Positions 9,593 through 20,148 of a stretch of DNA of 64,000 nucleotides are shown here, piece by piece. Below the pieces are notes generated by a model that worked only from the letters and a program-made list of their open reading frames with translations, was not told the origin of the DNA and did not search any database. Origin of the DNA: Pseudomonas maumuensis (GTDB taxonomy: Bacteria > Pseudomonadota > Gammaproteobacteria > Pseudomonadales > Pseudomonadaceae); NCBI RefSeq assembly GCF_019139675.1, contig NZ_CP077077.1, forward strand, positions 5,270,001 to 5,334,000, in the 5' to 3' direction. Each line of letters opens with the position of its first letter. The first letter of the stretch is position 1. Position numbers and translations under genes: made by a program.

Positions 9593-9614
9593 GATGGCTG
9601 GGGCCGCTCCGCGG

Positions 9615-9690
9615 CCCATCGCTGGCAAGCCAGCTCCCACAGGCCGAGGGCAGCGCTTATCCTGTGGGAGCTGGCTTGCCAGCGATAGGG
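9615..9690. repeat. REP-type inverted repeat (GCTGGCAAGCCAGC variant)
   Basis: Arms 9615-9643 and 9661-9690 (core CATCGCTGGCAAGCCAGCTC) are complementary apart from one inserted base. It lies between convergent genes (chemoreceptor and DUF924 gene) and is flanked by GGGCCGC and GCAAAGCAGCCCC, as in the other copies. Confidence 0.88.
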
Positions 9691-9712
9691 CTGCAAAGCA
9701 GCCCCACTGGCA

Positions 9713-10309
9713 CTAGAACCTGGACCCAGGCTCCAGCAAGAAGTCCATCTCTTCACTGGTGCTCGGGCGGTTCAGCACCAGGTTGCGGTGCGGGAAGCGC
9801 CCGAAGCGGGCGATCACCCGCTGGTGCTGCTCGGCATAGTCGAGGAAACCTTCGAACAACCGACGGTTGGCCTCGGGCTGCTCGTCCAGCAAGGTCCGGT
9901 AACGCTCGACGCACAGGTTCTGCCAGTCCAGCACCTCGGCATGCTCCAGCACCAGCAGCACGAACACCCGCTGGATCGGCAGCAGCTGGTAGTCCCAGCC
10001 CTTCTGCAACCCCTGCATGGCCACTACCTGGGCACGCCGGTCGCCCTCGAAGGCACGCGGCGTGTCGCGATAGATCATGCGCGGCAGCTGATCCAGCAGC
10101 AGCAGCAGACCGAGCCAGCCCTGGGGGCTCTGCTGCCACTCGTCGAGCCCGCCCGCCAGGGCTTGCTCGACCAGGTCGCCGAACAGCGCCTGGGCATCGG
10201 CGTCGTGATGCTTGCCGAACCACAGCGTGTTCTTCTCGTCAGCCACGGCCTGGGGACTCGTGCCCCAACCGAACCACCATTCCAGCAACGGCTGCCAAGG
10301 TGCGAGCAT
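9713..10309 (-). CDS. DUF924 family protein
   Basis: A 198-residue all-helical cytosolic protein of the DUF924 family (TPR-like fold). The N-terminus is LEWWFGWGTSPQAVADEKNT, then the characteristic LWFG, LLLLDQLPRMIYRDTPRAF and FVLLVLEHAE blocks, ending with RFGRFPHRN. The biochemical function is unknown. It starts 3 bp after the fbp stop, and its Shine-Dalgarno AAGGAG is inside the end of fbp, so it is the second gene of an fbp operon. Confidence 0.9.
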   Translation of the reverse strand: MLAPWQPLLEWWFGWGTSPQAVADEKNTLWFGKHHDADAQALFGDLVEQALAGGLDEWQQSPQGWLGLLLLLDQLPRMIYRDTPRAFEGDRRAQVVAMQGLQKGWDYQLLPIQRVFVLLVLEHAEVLDWQNLCVERYRTLLDEQPEANRRLFEGFLDYAEQHQRVIARFGRFPHRNLVLNRPSTSEEMDFLLEPGSRF

Positions 10310-10312
10310 GAC

Positions 10313-11323
10313 TTACTCCTTGTGATAGGCGGTGACGCGCTCGACCTCTTCCTTCGAGCCGAGGATCACCGACACGCGCTGGTGCAGGCTCTCCGGCTTG
10401 ATGTCGAGGATACGCTCGTAACCGTTGGTGGACGCGCCGCCGGCCTGTTCGATGATGAACGACATCGGGTTGGCTTCGTACATCAGGCGCAGCTTGCCCG
10501 GCTTGCTCGGCTCGCGGGCATCGCGTGGGTACATGAACAGGCCGCCACGGGTCAGGATGCGATGCACATCAGCGACCATCGAAGCGATCCAGCGCATGTT
10601 GTAGTTCTTTTTCAGCGGCCCGGTCTCGCCGGCCAGCAGCTCGCCCACATAGCGCTGCACCGGGGCTTCCCAGTGGCGCTGGTTGGACATGTTGATGGCG
10701 AACTCGGCAGTGGTTTCCGGGACGCGGATGTTCTCGTGGGTCAGGACGAAGCTGCCCAGTTCACGATCCAGGGTGAAGCCCTTGACGCCGTTGCCCAGGG
10801 TCAGGATCAGCATGGTCTGCGGGCCGTAGATGGCATAACCGGCGGCGACCTGCTGGGTGCCCGGCTGCAGGAATGCATTCTCGTTCAGGGTTTCGTTCTG
10901 GCTCAGGTACTCGTTAGGGCAACGCAGCACCGAGAAGATGGTGCCGACCGAGACGTTGACGTCGATGTTCGACGAGCCGTCCAGCGGGTCGAAGACCAGC
11001 AGGTAGGCGCCTTTGGGGTACTTGCCCGGGATCTGGTAGGCATTGTCCATCTCTTCGGAGGCCATGCCGGCCAGGTGACCGCCCCACTCGTTGGCCTCGA
11101 GCAGAATGTCGTTGGAGATCACGTCGAGCTTCTTCTGCACTTCGCCCTGCACGTTCTCGGTGCCCATGCTGCCCAGCACGCCGCCCAGGGCGCCCTTGGA
11201 CACGTGGTGGCTGATCTCCTTGCACGCACGCGCCACCACTTCGATCAGGAAGCGCAGATCGGCAGGGGTATTGTTGCTGCGGGTCTGCTCAATCAGATAG
11301 CGACTCAGGGTAACGCGGGACAT
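10313..11323 (-). CDS. fbp: Fructose-1,6-bisphosphatase, class I
   Basis: Gluconeogenic cytosolic enzyme that dephosphorylates fructose 1,6-bisphosphate to fructose 6-phosphate. It has 336 residues. The metal and substrate-binding motif [20 protein letters not shown] is visible near residues 110-130, with [10 protein letters not shown] and [20 protein letters not shown] further on, as in class I enzymes. The start is ATG at 11323 with GGAG 6 bp upstream. Pseudomonas lack phosphofructokinase and depend on this step when growing on amino acids and organic acids. The DUF924 gene follows after 3 bp. Confidence 0.97.
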   Translation of the reverse strand: MSRVTLSRYLIEQTRSNNTPADLRFLIEVVARACKEISHHVSKGALGGVLGSMGTENVQGEVQKKLDVISNDILLEANEWGGHLAGMASEEMDNAYQIPGKYPKGAYLLVFDPLDGSSNIDVNVSVGTIFSVLRCPNEYLSQNETLNENAFLQPGTQQVAAGYAIYGPQTMLILTLGNGVKGFTLDRELGSFVLTHENIRVPETTAEFAINMSNQRHWEAPVQRYVGELLAGETGPLKKNYNMRWIASMVADVHRILTRGGLFMYPRDAREPSKPGKLRLMYEANPMSFIIEQAGGASTNGYERILDIKPESLHQRVSVILGSKEEVERVTAYHKE

Positions 11324-11472
11324 GTATGGCTCCGAAAAGGAAAGGGGGAGAAAAACCCCCGCAGTTTACAGGGAGAGTGACGGGCTAGCGAGCAAAGAGA
11401 CTCGTGTGGCAGATCAGAGGGCTCATTGGGCTTTGAGTTCACGCAGCTTGTCGATTAGGGCTGCTGCGCAGC

Positions 11473-11546
11473 CATCGCCGGCAAGCCGGCTCCCACAGAG
11501 TTTGGCGGTGCTGTGGATCTTTGTGGGAGCCGGCTTGCCGGCGATG
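11473..11546. repeat. REP-type inverted repeat
   Basis: Arms 11473-11497 and 11522-11546 (CATCGCCGGCAAGCCGGCTC core) are perfect over 25 bp. It lies in the 246-bp gap between glgP (ending 11570) and fbp. Apart from it and the fbp leader, nothing else was seen in that gap. Confidence 0.9.
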
Positions 11547-11569
11547 GGCCGCAAAGCGGCCCCGATGTG

Positions 11570-14035
11570 CTAATCCAAGGCCTTCCAGATCTCGGTCGCA
11601 TACTCGCGAATGGTCCGGTCCGACGAGAACCAGCCCATCCGCGCCGTGTTCAGCACCGCCACGCGCCACCAGTCCTGCGGCGCATGCCACAGTTCCTCGA
11701 CCCGCCGCTGGGCGTCCCAGTAGGCATCGAAGTCGGCGCACACCAGGAAGCGGTCATAGGCGATCAGACCGTCAACCAACCCGGCATAGCGCGCCGAATC
11801 ATCAGGCGAGAACACACCGCTGCGAATCGCCTGCAGCACGTCGCCCAGGCGATGGGAAGCGGCGATTGCCGACGCGGCGCCAAAGTCGCCGCTGCGTTTG
11901 CGCGCCTCCACCTGCTGGGCGGTCAGGCCGAAGATGAACATGTTCTCCGCCCCCACCTGCTCGCACATCTCGACGTTGGCACCGTCGAGCGTGCCGATGG
12001 TCAGCGCGCCATTGAGGCCGAACTTCATGTTGCTGGTGCCAGAGGCCTCGTAGCCGGCGGTGGAAATCTGCTCGGACAGGTCCGCCGCCGGGATGATGCT
12101 CTCGGCCAGGCTGACGTTGTAGTTGGGCAGGAACACCACCTTGAGCAGGCCGCGCACGGTGGGGTCGTTATTGACCACCCGGGCGATGTCGTTGGCCAGC
12201 TTGATGATCAGCTTGGCCTGGTGGTAACTGGCCGCCGCCTTGCCGGCGAAGATCTTCACCCTCGGCACCCAGTCGGTGCCGGGGTCGTTGCGGATCGCCT
12301 GGTACAGCGCCACCGTATGCAGCAGGTTGAGCAACTGGCGCTTGTACTCGTGGATACGCTTGACCTGGACGTCGAACAGCGCCTCCGGATTCACCGTCAC
12401 CCCCAGCCTGTCCTGGATGATGCTGGCCAGGGCGCGCTTGCTGTGCAGGCGCTGGGCGGCGAACTGCTTGCGGAAGGTGGCCTTGTCGGCGAAAGGCGCC
12501 AGGGCCTTGAGCTTGCCTTCCGGGTCATCCAGCACTTCCGGCCCCAGCGCTTCGATCAGCATCGCCGTGAGCGGTGGGTTGGCCTGGTACAGCCAACGGC
12601 GGAAGGTGATGCCGTTGGTCTTGTTGTTGATCCGCTGCGGGTAGAGCTTGTGCAGCTCGGCGAACACCGTGCTTTTCATCAGCTTGCTGTGCAGCGCCGA
12701 CACACCGTTGACGCTGTGCGAGCCGAGGAACGCCAGGTTGCCCATGCGCACCCGCCGGCCATTGTCCTCCTCGATCAACGACACCGCGCGCAGCACGTCG
12801 AAGTCGTGCAGGCCTTTGGCCCGCAGTGCGTCGATATGGTAGGCGTTGATCAGGTAGATGATCTGCATGTGCCGCGGCAGCATGCGCTCCATCAATGCCA
12901 CCGGCCAGGTTTCCAGGGCTTCGGGCAACAAGGTGTGGTTGGTGTAGGCCAGGGTGCCGACGGTCAGCGCCCACGCTTTGTCCCAGGGGATTTCGTGCTG
13001 GTCGACCAGCAGGCGCATCAGCTCGGCCACGGCAATCGACGGGTGGGTGTCGTTGAGCTGGATGGCCGCGGCGTCCGGCAGGTTGAGCAGGTCCTTGTGC
13101 ATGTTCAGGTGGCGCCGCAGCAGGTCCTGCAGCGAGGCCGAAACGAAGAAGTACTCCTGACGCAGGCGCAGTTCCTGGCCCGCCTCGGTGCTGTCGGCCG
13201 GGTATAGCACCCGCGAGATGCTTTCGGCACGGGCCACCTCGGCCACCGCGCCCAGGTGATCACCGGCATTGAAGCGCTCCAAGTGCAGCTCCTCCAGCGC
13301 CCGGGCACGCCACAGGCGCAAGGTGTTGACACTGGAACCGCGCCAGCCGACCACTGGCGTATCGTAGGCCACCGCCCGCACCGTCTCGCCCGGCCACCAG
13401 ACCTGACGCTGCTGACCATTGCCTTCATGCACGGTCTCGACGCTGCCGCCGAAACTGATCGGGTAGATCACCTCGGCCCGCTCGAACTCCCAGGGGTTGC
13501 CGAAATCCAGCCAGTTCTCGGTCTGCTCCTGCTGCCAGCCATCGACCACCGCCTGACGGAACAACCCATGCTCGTAGCGGATGCCATAACCATGGGCGGC
13601 GATACCCAGGGTCGACATGCTCTCCATGAAGCACGCCGCCAGGCGCCCGAGGCCACCATTGCCCAGCGCCGCATCGGGCTCGAGCAGGCGGATGCGCTCC
13701 AGGTCGACATCCAGCCCTTCGAGGGCCTCGCGGGCGATCTCCAGGTAACCGAGGTTGCTCAGGCTGTCGTACAGCAGGCGGCCGATGAGGAATTCGAGGG
13801 AGAGGTAATACACCCGCTTCTGGCTACGTCGATACGCCTGGCGAGTGTGATCCATCCAGTGATCGACCATATGGTCGCGGGCAGCCAGGGCAATGGCCTC
13901 GAACCAGTCGTGGTCGAAGGCGTGTTCCGGGTCCTTGCCAACGGCGTAGGTCAGCTTGGCCAGCACGGCGGCGCGGAACGCGGCCACCTCGTCGGTATGA
14001 GCTTTGGCCTCACGGGCCTTGTTTTCCTGGGACAT
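11570..14035 (-). CDS. glgP: Glycogen/maltodextrin phosphorylase
   Basis: PLP-dependent enzyme that releases glucose 1-phosphate from alpha-1,4-glucans. It has 821 residues, normal for the bacterial family. The pyridoxal lysine lies in EASGTSNMKFGLNGALTIGT, followed by LDGANVE; the N-terminal YYLSLEFLIGRLL and central KRIHEYKRQLLN blocks are diagnostic. The start is ATG at 14035 (MSQENKAREAKA). No other glycogen genes lie in the window, so it is a stand-alone unit flanked by an REP. Whether the substrate is glycogen or maltodextrin cannot be told from sequence. Confidence 0.95.
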   Translation of the reverse strand: MSQENKAREAKAHTDEVAAFRAAVLAKLTYAVGKDPEHAFDHDWFEAIALAARDHMVDHWMDHTRQAYRRSQKRVYYLSLEFLIGRLLYDSLSNLGYLEIAREALEGLDVDLERIRLLEPDAALGNGGLGRLAACFMESMSTLGIAAHGYGIRYEHGLFRQAVVDGWQQEQTENWLDFGNPWEFERAEVIYPISFGGSVETVHEGNGQQRQVWWPGETVRAVAYDTPVVGWRGSSVNTLRLWRARALEELHLERFNAGDHLGAVAEVARAESISRVLYPADSTEAGQELRLRQEYFFVSASLQDLLRRHLNMHKDLLNLPDAAAIQLNDTHPSIAVAELMRLLVDQHEIPWDKAWALTVGTLAYTNHTLLPEALETWPVALMERMLPRHMQIIYLINAYHIDALRAKGLHDFDVLRAVSLIEEDNGRRVRMGNLAFLGSHSVNGVSALHSKLMKSTVFAELHKLYPQRINNKTNGITFRRWLYQANPPLTAMLIEALGPEVLDDPEGKLKALAPFADKATFRKQFAAQRLHSKRALASIIQDRLGVTVNPEALFDVQVKRIHEYKRQLLNLLHTVALYQAIRNDPGTDWVPRVKIFAGKAAASYHQAKLIIKLANDIARVVNNDPTVRGLLKVVFLPNYNVSLAESIIPAADLSEQISTAGYEASGTSNMKFGLNGALTIGTLDGANVEMCEQVGAENMFIFGLTAQQVEARKRSGDFGAASAIAASHRLGDVLQAIRSGVFSPDDSARYAGLVDGLIAYDRFLVCADFDAYWDAQRRVEELWHAPQDWWRVAVLNTARMGWFSSDRTIREYATEIWKALD

Positions 14036-14154
14036 GCGGCATCCTCGGGCAAGTAGGCGAAAGCGCAGGGAGAGTGTTCAGCCTAGACGCTCTGACACAC
14101 AGCGACAGCGAGCGTTCGCGGTTTTCATCAACCGCCAGGGGAATCGGGCAAAAG

Positions 14155-14186
14155 GTTGTTCACAAATTGAACAACTCCGGTATGAT
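14155..14186 (+). promoter_or_regulatory. Inverted repeat GTTGTTC-N7-GAACAAC before the YkgJ gene
   Basis: GTTGTTC (14155-14161) and GAACAAC (14169-14175) are perfectly complementary, 7 bp apart. A TATGAT box lies at 14181-14186, 35 bp before the start codon. The layout resembles an operator over a promoter, but no regulator is assigned and the -35 spacing is not ideal. Confidence 0.45.
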
Positions 14187-14220
14187 CGCGCGCCCCAAGA
14201 CCGTGATTCACCCCATAACC

Positions 14221-14625
14221 ATGAAAACGACCCTGATCGCCGCCGCCGAAGTCGACCGCCTGGAAACCTGGCAGCGCTATGCCAGCCATATGTGCGGTGG
14301 CTGCCACTCGACCTGCTGCACCCTGCCGGTGGAGGTGAAGATCAAGGATCTGATCCGCATTGGCGTGGTGGACGAATTCGAGAAAGACGAGCCGCCGAAG
14401 AACGTGGCCAAACGCCTGCAGAAGGAAGGCATCATCGAGCGTTTCAACCAGAAGTCGGGGATCTTCACCCTGACCCGGATGAGCAACGATGACTGCATGT
14501 ACCTGGATCGCAAGAGCCGTCTATGCACCATCTACGACAAGCGCCCGGATACCTGCCGCAACCACCCCAAGGTCGGGCCGCGGCCGGGGTACTGTGCGTA
14601 CAAGCCCAAGGTGGTCGGGCGCTGA
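14221..14625 (+). CDS. YkgJ family cysteine-cluster protein
   Basis: A 134-residue protein with the CxxCxxxCC cluster (CGGCHSTCC, residues about 25-33) and later cysteines in DDCMYLDRKSRLCTIYDKRP and DTCRNHP. This is the CxxCxxCC/YkgJ family, thought to bind zinc or an iron-sulfur cluster; function unknown. The start MKTTLIAAAEVDRLETW at 14221 is preferred over upstream in-frame starts at 14074 and 14182, which would run through the likely promoter. It is convergent with typA, with a shared terminator between them. Confidence 0.85.
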   Translation: MKTTLIAAAEVDRLETWQRYASHMCGGCHSTCCTLPVEVKIKDLIRIGVVDEFEKDEPPKNVAKRLQKEGIIERFNQKSGIFTLTRMSNDDCMYLDRKSRLCTIYDKRPDTCRNHPKVGPRPGYCAYKPKVVGR

Positions 14626-14684
14626 GACTGCGCCACGCCGGAAATGCCGGGGCTGCATAGCGGCCCGTATTTCTGAAGGCAAAC

Positions 14685-14718
14685 AAAAACGCCCCCGGCC
14701 TTTCGACCGGGGGCGTTT
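14685..14718. terminator. Bidirectional intrinsic terminator
   Basis: AAAACGCCCCCGG-CC/TTTCGACC-GGGGGCGTTTT forms a GC-rich stem of about 11 bp with an A-tract on one side and a T-tract on the other. It sits between convergent YkgJ and typA genes and can end transcription of both. Confidence 0.92.
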
Positions 14719-14737
14719 TCATTGCGCCTGAGCTAAC

Positions 14738-16558
14738 TCAGTTCTTGGCTTTCTTGGCAGCGCGGGTACGCTCGCCTTCGTCCAGGATCTTCTTGCGCAG
14801 ACGGATCGACTTAGGAGTCACTTCGCACAGCTCGTCGTCCTGGATGAATTCCAGGGCCTGTTCGAGGGTGTGGCGAACCGGCGGAACCAGGGCGATGACT
14901 TCGTCCTTGCCCGAAGCACGCATGTTGTCGAGCTTCTTGCCTTTGGTCGGGTTCACGCCCAGGTCGTTGTCACGGCTGTTCAGGCCGATGATCTGACCGT
15001 TGTAGATCTCCTGGCCGTGCTCGACGAACAGCTTGCCGCGCGCCTGCAGGGTTTCCAGGGAGTAGGTCAGTGCCTTGCCGGTCTCGACCGAAACCAGAAC
15101 ACCGTTCAGACGGCCGGACATCTGGCCCGACTTCATGGTGTCGTAGCGATCGAAGATCGAGGTCAGGATGCCTGCACCGTTGGTCAGGGTCAGGAACTGG
15201 TTACGGAAACCGATCAGACCACGGGCTGGAATGTTGTATTCCAGGCGCACACGGCCCTTGCCATCCGGCACCATGTTGGTCAGGTCGCCTTTACGCAGAC
15301 CCATTTCTTCCATGACCTTGCCCTGGGATTCTTCAGGGATGTCGATGGTGACGTTCTCGAACGGCTCCTGCTTGACGCCGTCGACTTCGCGGATGATCAC
15401 TTCAGGACGGCCTACGGCCATCTCGAAGCCTTCACGGCGCATGGTTTCGATCAGAACGGACAGGTGCAGCTCACCACGGCCCGAGACCTTGAACTTGTCT
15501 GGGGAATCGGTTTCCTGAACGCGCAGGGCAACGTTGTACAGCAGCTCTTTGTCCAGACGGTCCTTGATGTTACGGCTGGTGACGAACTTGCCTTCCTTGC
15601 CGCAGAACGGCGAGTCGTTGACCTGGAAGGTCATCGAGACGGTTGGCTCGTCGACGGTCAGCGGCTTCATCGCTTCTACCGCGTCCGGGGCGCACAGGGT
15701 GTCGGAGATGAACAGCTCGTCGAAACCGCTGATGCAGACGATGTCGCCAGCCTGGGCTTCTTCGACGTCAACGCGGTGCAGACCGTGGTGACCCATCAGC
15801 TTGAGGATACGGCCGTTACGCTTCTTGCCGTCGACATCGATGGCAACAACCGGGGTGTTCGGCTTGATGCGGCCACGGGCGATACGGCCAACGCCGATAA
15901 CGCCGAGGAAGCTGTTGTAGTCCAGTGCCGAGATCTGCATCTGGAACGAACCGTCACGGTCAACGTCCGGCGCCGGTACGTTGTCGACGATCGACTGGTA
16001 CAGGGCGGTCATGTCTTCGCCCATGGCGGTGTGGTCCAGACCTGCGATGCCGTTCAGGGCCGAGGCGTAGACGACTTTGAAGTCCAGCTGTTCGTCGGTG
16101 GCGCCGAGGTTGTCGAACAGGTCGAAGATCTGGTCCAGAACCCAGTCAGGACGCGCGCCCGGACGGTCGACCTTGTTGATCACGACGATTGGCTTCAGGC
16201 CAGCTTCGAAGGCCTTCTTGGTCACGAAGCGGGTTTGCGGCATCGGGCCGTCCTGGGCGTCGACCAGCAGCAGCACGGAGTCGACCATCGACATTACACG
16301 CTCAACCTCGCCACCGAAGTCGGCGTGGCCGGGGGTGTCGACGATGTTGATGTGGTAGCCGTTCCAGTTGATGGCGGTGTTTTTCGCCAGGATGGTAATG
16401 CCGCGCTCTTTTTCCTGGTCGTTGGAGTCCATGACGCGCTCGTCGTTGAGCTCGTTACGCTCCAGGGTGCCGGACTGGCGCAGGAGTTTGTCGACCAGGG
16501 TGGTTTTACCATGGTCAACGTGGGCGATGATGGCGATGTTACGCAGATTTTCGATCAC
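14738..16558 (-). CDS. typA: Translational GTPase TypA/BipA
   Basis: Ribosome-associated GTPase of the EF-G-like family, involved in ribosome assembly and stress adaptation. It has 606 residues. The G1 motif is [15 protein letters not shown] (residues about 11-25), G3 is [15 protein letters not shown]4 is [13 protein letters not shown], and the C-terminal domain contains [14 protein letters not shown]. The start is GTG at 16558 ([17 protein letters not shown]). The 128-bp gap to thiI shows no other feature. The gene is intact. Confidence 0.97.
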   Translation of the reverse strand: MIENLRNIAIIAHVDHGKTTLVDKLLRQSGTLERNELNDERVMDSNDQEKERGITILAKNTAINWNGYHINIVDTPGHADFGGEVERVMSMVDSVLLLVDAQDGPMPQTRFVTKKAFEAGLKPIVVINKVDRPGARPDWVLDQIFDLFDNLGATDEQLDFKVVYASALNGIAGLDHTAMGEDMTALYQSIVDNVPAPDVDRDGSFQMQISALDYNSFLGVIGVGRIARGRIKPNTPVVAIDVDGKKRNGRILKLMGHHGLHRVDVEEAQAGDIVCISGFDELFISDTLCAPDAVEAMKPLTVDEPTVSMTFQVNDSPFCGKEGKFVTSRNIKDRLDKELLYNVALRVQETDSPDKFKVSGRGELHLSVLIETMRREGFEMAVGRPEVIIREVDGVKQEPFENVTIDIPEESQGKVMEEMGLRKGDLTNMVPDGKGRVRLEYNIPARGLIGFRNQFLTLTNGAGILTSIFDRYDTMKSGQMSGRLNGVLVSVETGKALTYSLETLQARGKLFVEHGQEIYNGQIIGLNSRDNDLGVNPTKGKKLDNMRASGKDEVIALVPPVRHTLEQALEFIQDDELCEVTPKSIRLRKKILDEGERTRAAKKAKN

Positions 16559-16686
16559 AACTGTATCTCGATCAGAGGATTCGGTTGCCGCCCAGTGTAG
16601 GCGGCCAATATGTACGGTTTACGGCTCAGCGGGCCCGGTGGTCGGGAGGGCGATGGCGGATGCTGCCGCCATACAGCCCTGGCGTC

Positions 16687-18141
16687 TTATGTCGGACGAT
16701 AAACACGCACATTGGCATGTCCCTCACTGAGCAGGTGGTGTGCGTGCAGACGGCTCATCACACCCTTGTCGCAATACAGCAAGTACTGGCGCGTGGGGTC
16801 CAGGTGCTTGAACTTGCTGTTGATGGCGTAGAACGGCATGGCCTGAACTTCGATGCCTTCCAGCACCAGAGGTTCGTCTTCCTGGGCATCGGGGTGACGA
16901 ATGTCGATGACGATCTGGCCTGGCAGCGCCTCGGCCACTTCCTCGATTTCGATGTCCTTGCCCAACTCGTCGATCACATGGTCGATGGAGATGAACTTGG
17001 CACGCTCCAGGGCGCGCTCCAGCACGGCCATGTCGAACTGCTTCTCTTCGTGCTCCATGCGGTGACGCTTGGCATGGGTAGTCGGGTTCACCGAGATCAC
17101 GCCGCAATATTCGGGCATGTGCTTGGCGAAGTCGGCGGTACCGATTTCGGTGGCCTGGTCGATGATGTCCTGCTTGTGGCTGGCCAGCAGGGGGCGCAGC
17201 ACCAGCTTGTCGGTGGCCGAGTCGATGATCGACAGGTTCGGCAAGGTCTGGCTCGACACCTGGGAGATCGCTTCGCCAGTGACCAGCGCATCGATCTGCA
17301 GACGGTCGGCCATGTGCGCGGCGCCGCGCAGCATCATGCGCTTGAGGGTGACGCCCATGTAGCTGTTGTCGACCTTGTTGAGGATCTCGCCGACCACTTC
17401 CTCGAACGGCACGCTGATGAACAGCACGCGCTGGCTGCTGCCGTACTTCTTCCACAGGAAGTGGGCCACTTCCATCACCCCCAGCTCGTGGGCACGGCCG
17501 CCTAGGTTGAAGAAGCAGAAATGGGTCATCAGGCCACGACGCATCATCTGGTAGGCCGCCACGGTGGAGTCGAAACCACCGGACATCAGTACCAGGGTCT
17601 GCTCCAGGGCGCCCAGCGGGTAGCCGCCGATGCCGTCGTGCTGGTTGTGGATCACGTACAGGCGCTGGTCGCGGATCTCGATGCGCACCAGGACTTCCGG
17701 CTTCTTCAGCTCGATGCCGGCGGCGCCGCACTGCTGGCGCAACTGGCTGCCAACGTAGCGGTCGACGTCCATCGAGGTGAAGTCGTGGTGGCCGCCGCGC
17801 TTGCAACGTACGGCGAAGTGCTTGCCGGCCAGCAGGTGACCGAAGTGGTGCTTGCACTTGGCGACGATGTCATCGAAGTCGCCCAGGGGATACTCCTCGA
17901 CCTGCAGGAAGTGGGTGATACCCGGCGTGCAGGTGAGGCGCTCGATCATCTCGCGCTGGATCCTTTCGTCCTCGACGCGGGTGACCACCTCGAGATTGTC
18001 CCAGACACCATCGACCGCGAGCTCGGGATCAAGGTCCTTGAGCACGTTGCGGATGTTCTTGGCGAGCTGGCGGATGAAGCGCTTGCGCACCGGCCGGCTC
18101 TTGATGGTGATTTCTGGGAAGACTTTGACGATAAGTTTCAT
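16687..18141 (-). CDS. thiI: tRNA uridine 4-sulfurtransferase ThiI
   Basis: Makes 4-thiouridine at position 8 of tRNA and takes part in sulfur transfer for thiamine thiazole synthesis. It has 484 residues: an N-terminal ferredoxin-like/THUMP region (to about 165), a PP-loop ATPase with [19 protein letters not shown] near residue 190, and a C-terminal rhodanese domain. The persulfide-forming cysteine is in [14 protein letters not shown] near residue 457, so this is the long form with rhodanese. The start is ATG at 18141. It is transcribed away from glnA. Confidence 0.97.
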   Translation of the reverse strand: MKLIVKVFPEITIKSRPVRKRFIRQLAKNIRNVLKDLDPELAVDGVWDNLEVVTRVEDERIQREMIERLTCTPGITHFLQVEEYPLGDFDDIVAKCKHHFGHLLAGKHFAVRCKRGGHHDFTSMDVDRYVGSQLRQQCGAAGIELKKPEVLVRIEIRDQRLYVIHNQHDGIGGYPLGALEQTLVLMSGGFDSTVAAYQMMRRGLMTHFCFFNLGGRAHELGVMEVAHFLWKKYGSSQRVLFISVPFEEVVGEILNKVDNSYMGVTLKRMMLRGAAHMADRLQIDALVTGEAISQVSSQTLPNLSIIDSATDKLVLRPLLASHKQDIIDQATEIGTADFAKHMPEYCGVISVNPTTHAKRHRMEHEEKQFDMAVLERALERAKFISIDHVIDELGKDIEIEEVAEALPGQIVIDIRHPDAQEDEPLVLEGIEVQAMPFYAINSKFKHLDPTRQYLLYCDKGVMSRLHAHHLLSEGHANVRVYRPT

Positions 18142-18259
18142 TGGTTTAACAGCGCGCCCAGGGCCTACCGAAAATGAGGGGCGCGAATTATAGCGGAAAT
18201 TGCTCAGCTTTTGAGCAACTTTTGTACAGAGGCTTGGATTTATATCGCCTGCACCGTCC

Positions 18260-18327
18260 TCATCGCCGGCAAGCCGGCTCCCACAGGGGTATGCAATCTA
18301 GTGAGGGGGCCGGCTTGTCGGCGATGA
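18260..18327. repeat. Degenerate REP-type inverted repeat
   Basis: CATCGCCGGCAAGCCGGCTC and then CCACAGG, facing GGGGGCCGGCTTGTCGGCGATG, with mismatches and a longer loop. It lies in the 454-bp thiI-glnA gap. The rest of that gap holds the NtrC-like site and sigma54 promoter listed separately. Confidence 0.75.
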
Positions 18328-18358
18328 GGCACTTTAAGGGAACTGCGGCAGCAATTTA

Positions 18359-18377
18359 GCGCACCATATTGGTGCGC
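18359..18377. promoter_or_regulatory. NtrC-like binding site upstream of glnA
   Basis: GCGCACCATATTGGTGCGC is a perfect 7-bp inverted repeat around ATATT. It matches the GCACC-N5-GGTGC core of NtrC enhancer sites. It lies about 120 bp before the sigma54 promoter and 219 bp before the glnA start, a normal enhancer distance. Confidence 0.85.
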
Positions 18378-18480
18378 ACGCGCGGAGATCCGCCTCTAAA
18401 GAGTGCATTGTTATTGCTCGACCTCAGGCCAAATACCCGCCAACGCCCTTTTTTATTCCAGCTTGGCCATTTTCGGGCAC

Positions 18481-18496
18481 TGGCATGCAATTTGCT
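18481..18496 (+). promoter_or_regulatory. Sigma54 (-24/-12) promoter of glnA
   Basis: TGGCATGCAATTTGCT has GG (18482-18483) and GC (18494-18495) separated by exactly 10 bp and fits the TGGCAC-N5-TTGC consensus with one change. With the NtrC-like site upstream it predicts nitrogen-limitation control of glnA. Confidence 0.85.
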
Positions 18497-18595
18497 CCCT
18501 TGTGAGGCAGGTAAGCTTGGCCGACTATCCGCGCCCAGCGACACCCTTTTTCCAGGGCAGCGGCCAACTGCGCCCTAGACCATCCGGAGGACAAC

Positions 18596-20002
18596 ATGTC
18601 GAAGTCGGTTCAACTCATCAAAGATCATGACGTCAAGTGGATTGATCTGCGTTTCACGGACACCAAAGGCATTCAGCATCACGTGACCATGCCGGCGCGC
18701 GATGGCCTGGACGAAGACTTCTTCGAAGTCGGCAAGATGTTCGACGGTTCCTCCATCGCTGGCTGGAAAGGCATCGAAGCCTCGGACATGATCCTGATGC
18801 CGGTCGACGACACCGCTGTGCTCGACCCGTTCACCGAAGAGCCGACCCTGATCATCACCTGCGACATCGTCGACCCGTCGAGCATGCAAGGCTACGATCG
18901 CGACCCACGCGCCATCGCCAAGCGCGCCGAAGAGTACCTGAAGAGCACCGGCATCGGTGACACCGTGTTCGCAGGCCCAGAGCCTGAGTTCTTCATCTTC
19001 GACGAAGTGAAGTTCCAGTCGGACATCTCCGGTTCGATGTTCAAGATCTTCTCCGAGCAAGGCTCGTGGATGACCGGCGCTGACGTGGAAGGCGGCAACA
19101 AAGGCCACCGTCCGGGCGTCAAAGGCGGCTACTTCCCGGTTCCGCCGTTCGACCACGACCACGAAATCCGCACCGCCATGTGCAACGCCCTGGAAGAAAT
19201 GGGCCAGACCGTCGAAGTTCACCACCACGAAGTGGCGACTGCCGGCCAGAACGAAATCGGCGTCAAGTTCAACACCCTGGTCAAGAAGGCTGACGAAGTA
19301 CAGGCCCTGAAGTACGTCGTGCATAACGTTGCCGACGCCTACGGCCGTACCGCCACCTTCATGCCCAAGCCGCTGTACGGCGACAACGGTTCGGGCATGC
19401 ACGTGCATATGTCGATCTGGAAAGACGGCAAGAACACCTTCTCCGGCGAAGGCTACGCCGGCCTGTCCGATACTGCCCTGTACTTCATCGGCGGCATCAT
19501 CAAGCACGGCAAGGCCCTGAACGGCTTCACCAACCCGTCGACCAACTCCTACAAGCGTCTGGTCCCAGGCTTCGAAGCTCCGGTGATGCTGGCCTACTCG
19601 GCGCGCAACCGTTCCGCCTCGATCCGTATTCCTTACGTCGGCAGCCCGAAAGCCCGCCGTATCGAAGCACGCTTCCCGGACCCATCGGCCAACCCGTACT
19701 TGGCCTTCGCGGCCCTGCTGATGGCAGGCCTGGACGGCATCCAGAACAAGATCCACCCAGGCGATGCCGCCGACAAGAACCTGTACGACCTGCCGCCTGA
19801 AGAGGCCAAGGAAATCCCGCAAGTCTGTGGCAGCCTGAAGGAAGCCCTGGAAGAGCTGGACAAAGGCCGTGCGTTCCTGACCAAGGGCGGCGTGTTCTCC
19901 GACGACTTCATCGATGCCTTCATCGAGCTTAAGAGCGAAGAAGAGATCAAGGTCCGCACCTTCGTGCATCCGCTGGAATACGAGCTGTACTACAGCTGCT
20001 GA
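18596..20002 (+). CDS. glnA: Glutamine synthetase type I
   Basis: Dodecameric cytosolic enzyme that makes glutamine from glutamate, ammonia and ATP. It has 468 residues, starting [20 protein letters not shown] with a good RBS (CCGGAGGA). Signatures are the beta-Grasp DGSSIAGW, the metal-binding [11 protein letters not shown] and the [10 protein letters not shown] loop. The regulatory adenylylation site is Tyr397 in NLYDLPPEE, so it is a GSI-beta enzyme controlled by GlnE. Upstream are an NtrC-like enhancer and sigma54 promoter; a terminator follows. Confidence 0.98.
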   Translation: MSKSVQLIKDHDVKWIDLRFTDTKGIQHHVTMPARDGLDEDFFEVGKMFDGSSIAGWKGIEASDMILMPVDDTAVLDPFTEEPTLIITCDIVDPSSMQGYDRDPRAIAKRAEEYLKSTGIGDTVFAGPEPEFFIFDEVKFQSDISGSMFKIFSEQGSWMTGADVEGGNKGHRPGVKGGYFPVPPFDHDHEIRTAMCNALEEMGQTVEVHHHEVATAGQNEIGVKFNTLVKKADEVQALKYVVHNVADAYGRTATFMPKPLYGDNGSGMHVHMSIWKDGKNTFSGEGYAGLSDTALYFIGGIIKHGKALNGFTNPSTNSYKRLVPGFEAPVMLAYSARNRSASIRIPYVGSPKARRIEARFPDPSANPYLAFAALLMAGLDGIQNKIHPGDAADKNLYDLPPEEAKEIPQVCGSLKEALEELDKGRAFLTKGGVFSDDFIDAFIELKSEEEIKVRTFVHPLEYELYYSC

Positions 20003-20034
20003 TCGGATCGGCGCTTTGCGTCGATGAAATCAGG

Positions 20035-20056
20035 ACGGCCTCCTTCGGGAGGCCGT
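20035..20056 (+). terminator. Stem-loop terminator after glnA
   Basis: ACGGCCTCC-TTC-GGGAGGCCGT is a perfect stem of about 9 bp with a short loop, followed by TTCCATTTTT. It lies 33 bp after the glnA stop. Confidence 0.85.
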
Positions 20057-20148
20057 TTCCATTTTTGCATCGGCATCATCGGACTAACCCTACAGCCGTA
20101 TCTGGCGGCACTGCGACACTCGGTTCTCCATCAACCCAGGAGATCACC

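Noticed and set aside
14870..16600. Long plus-strand open frame (576 codons) antisense to typA
   Set aside because: It lies opposite a fully conserved typA, has no RBS or family similarity, and reads as the V/D/G/Q-rich complement typical of high-GC coding DNA.
18356..18544. 62-codon frame over the glnA regulatory region
   Set aside because: It spans the NtrC-like palindrome and the sigma54 promoter, so it is not a plausible gene.
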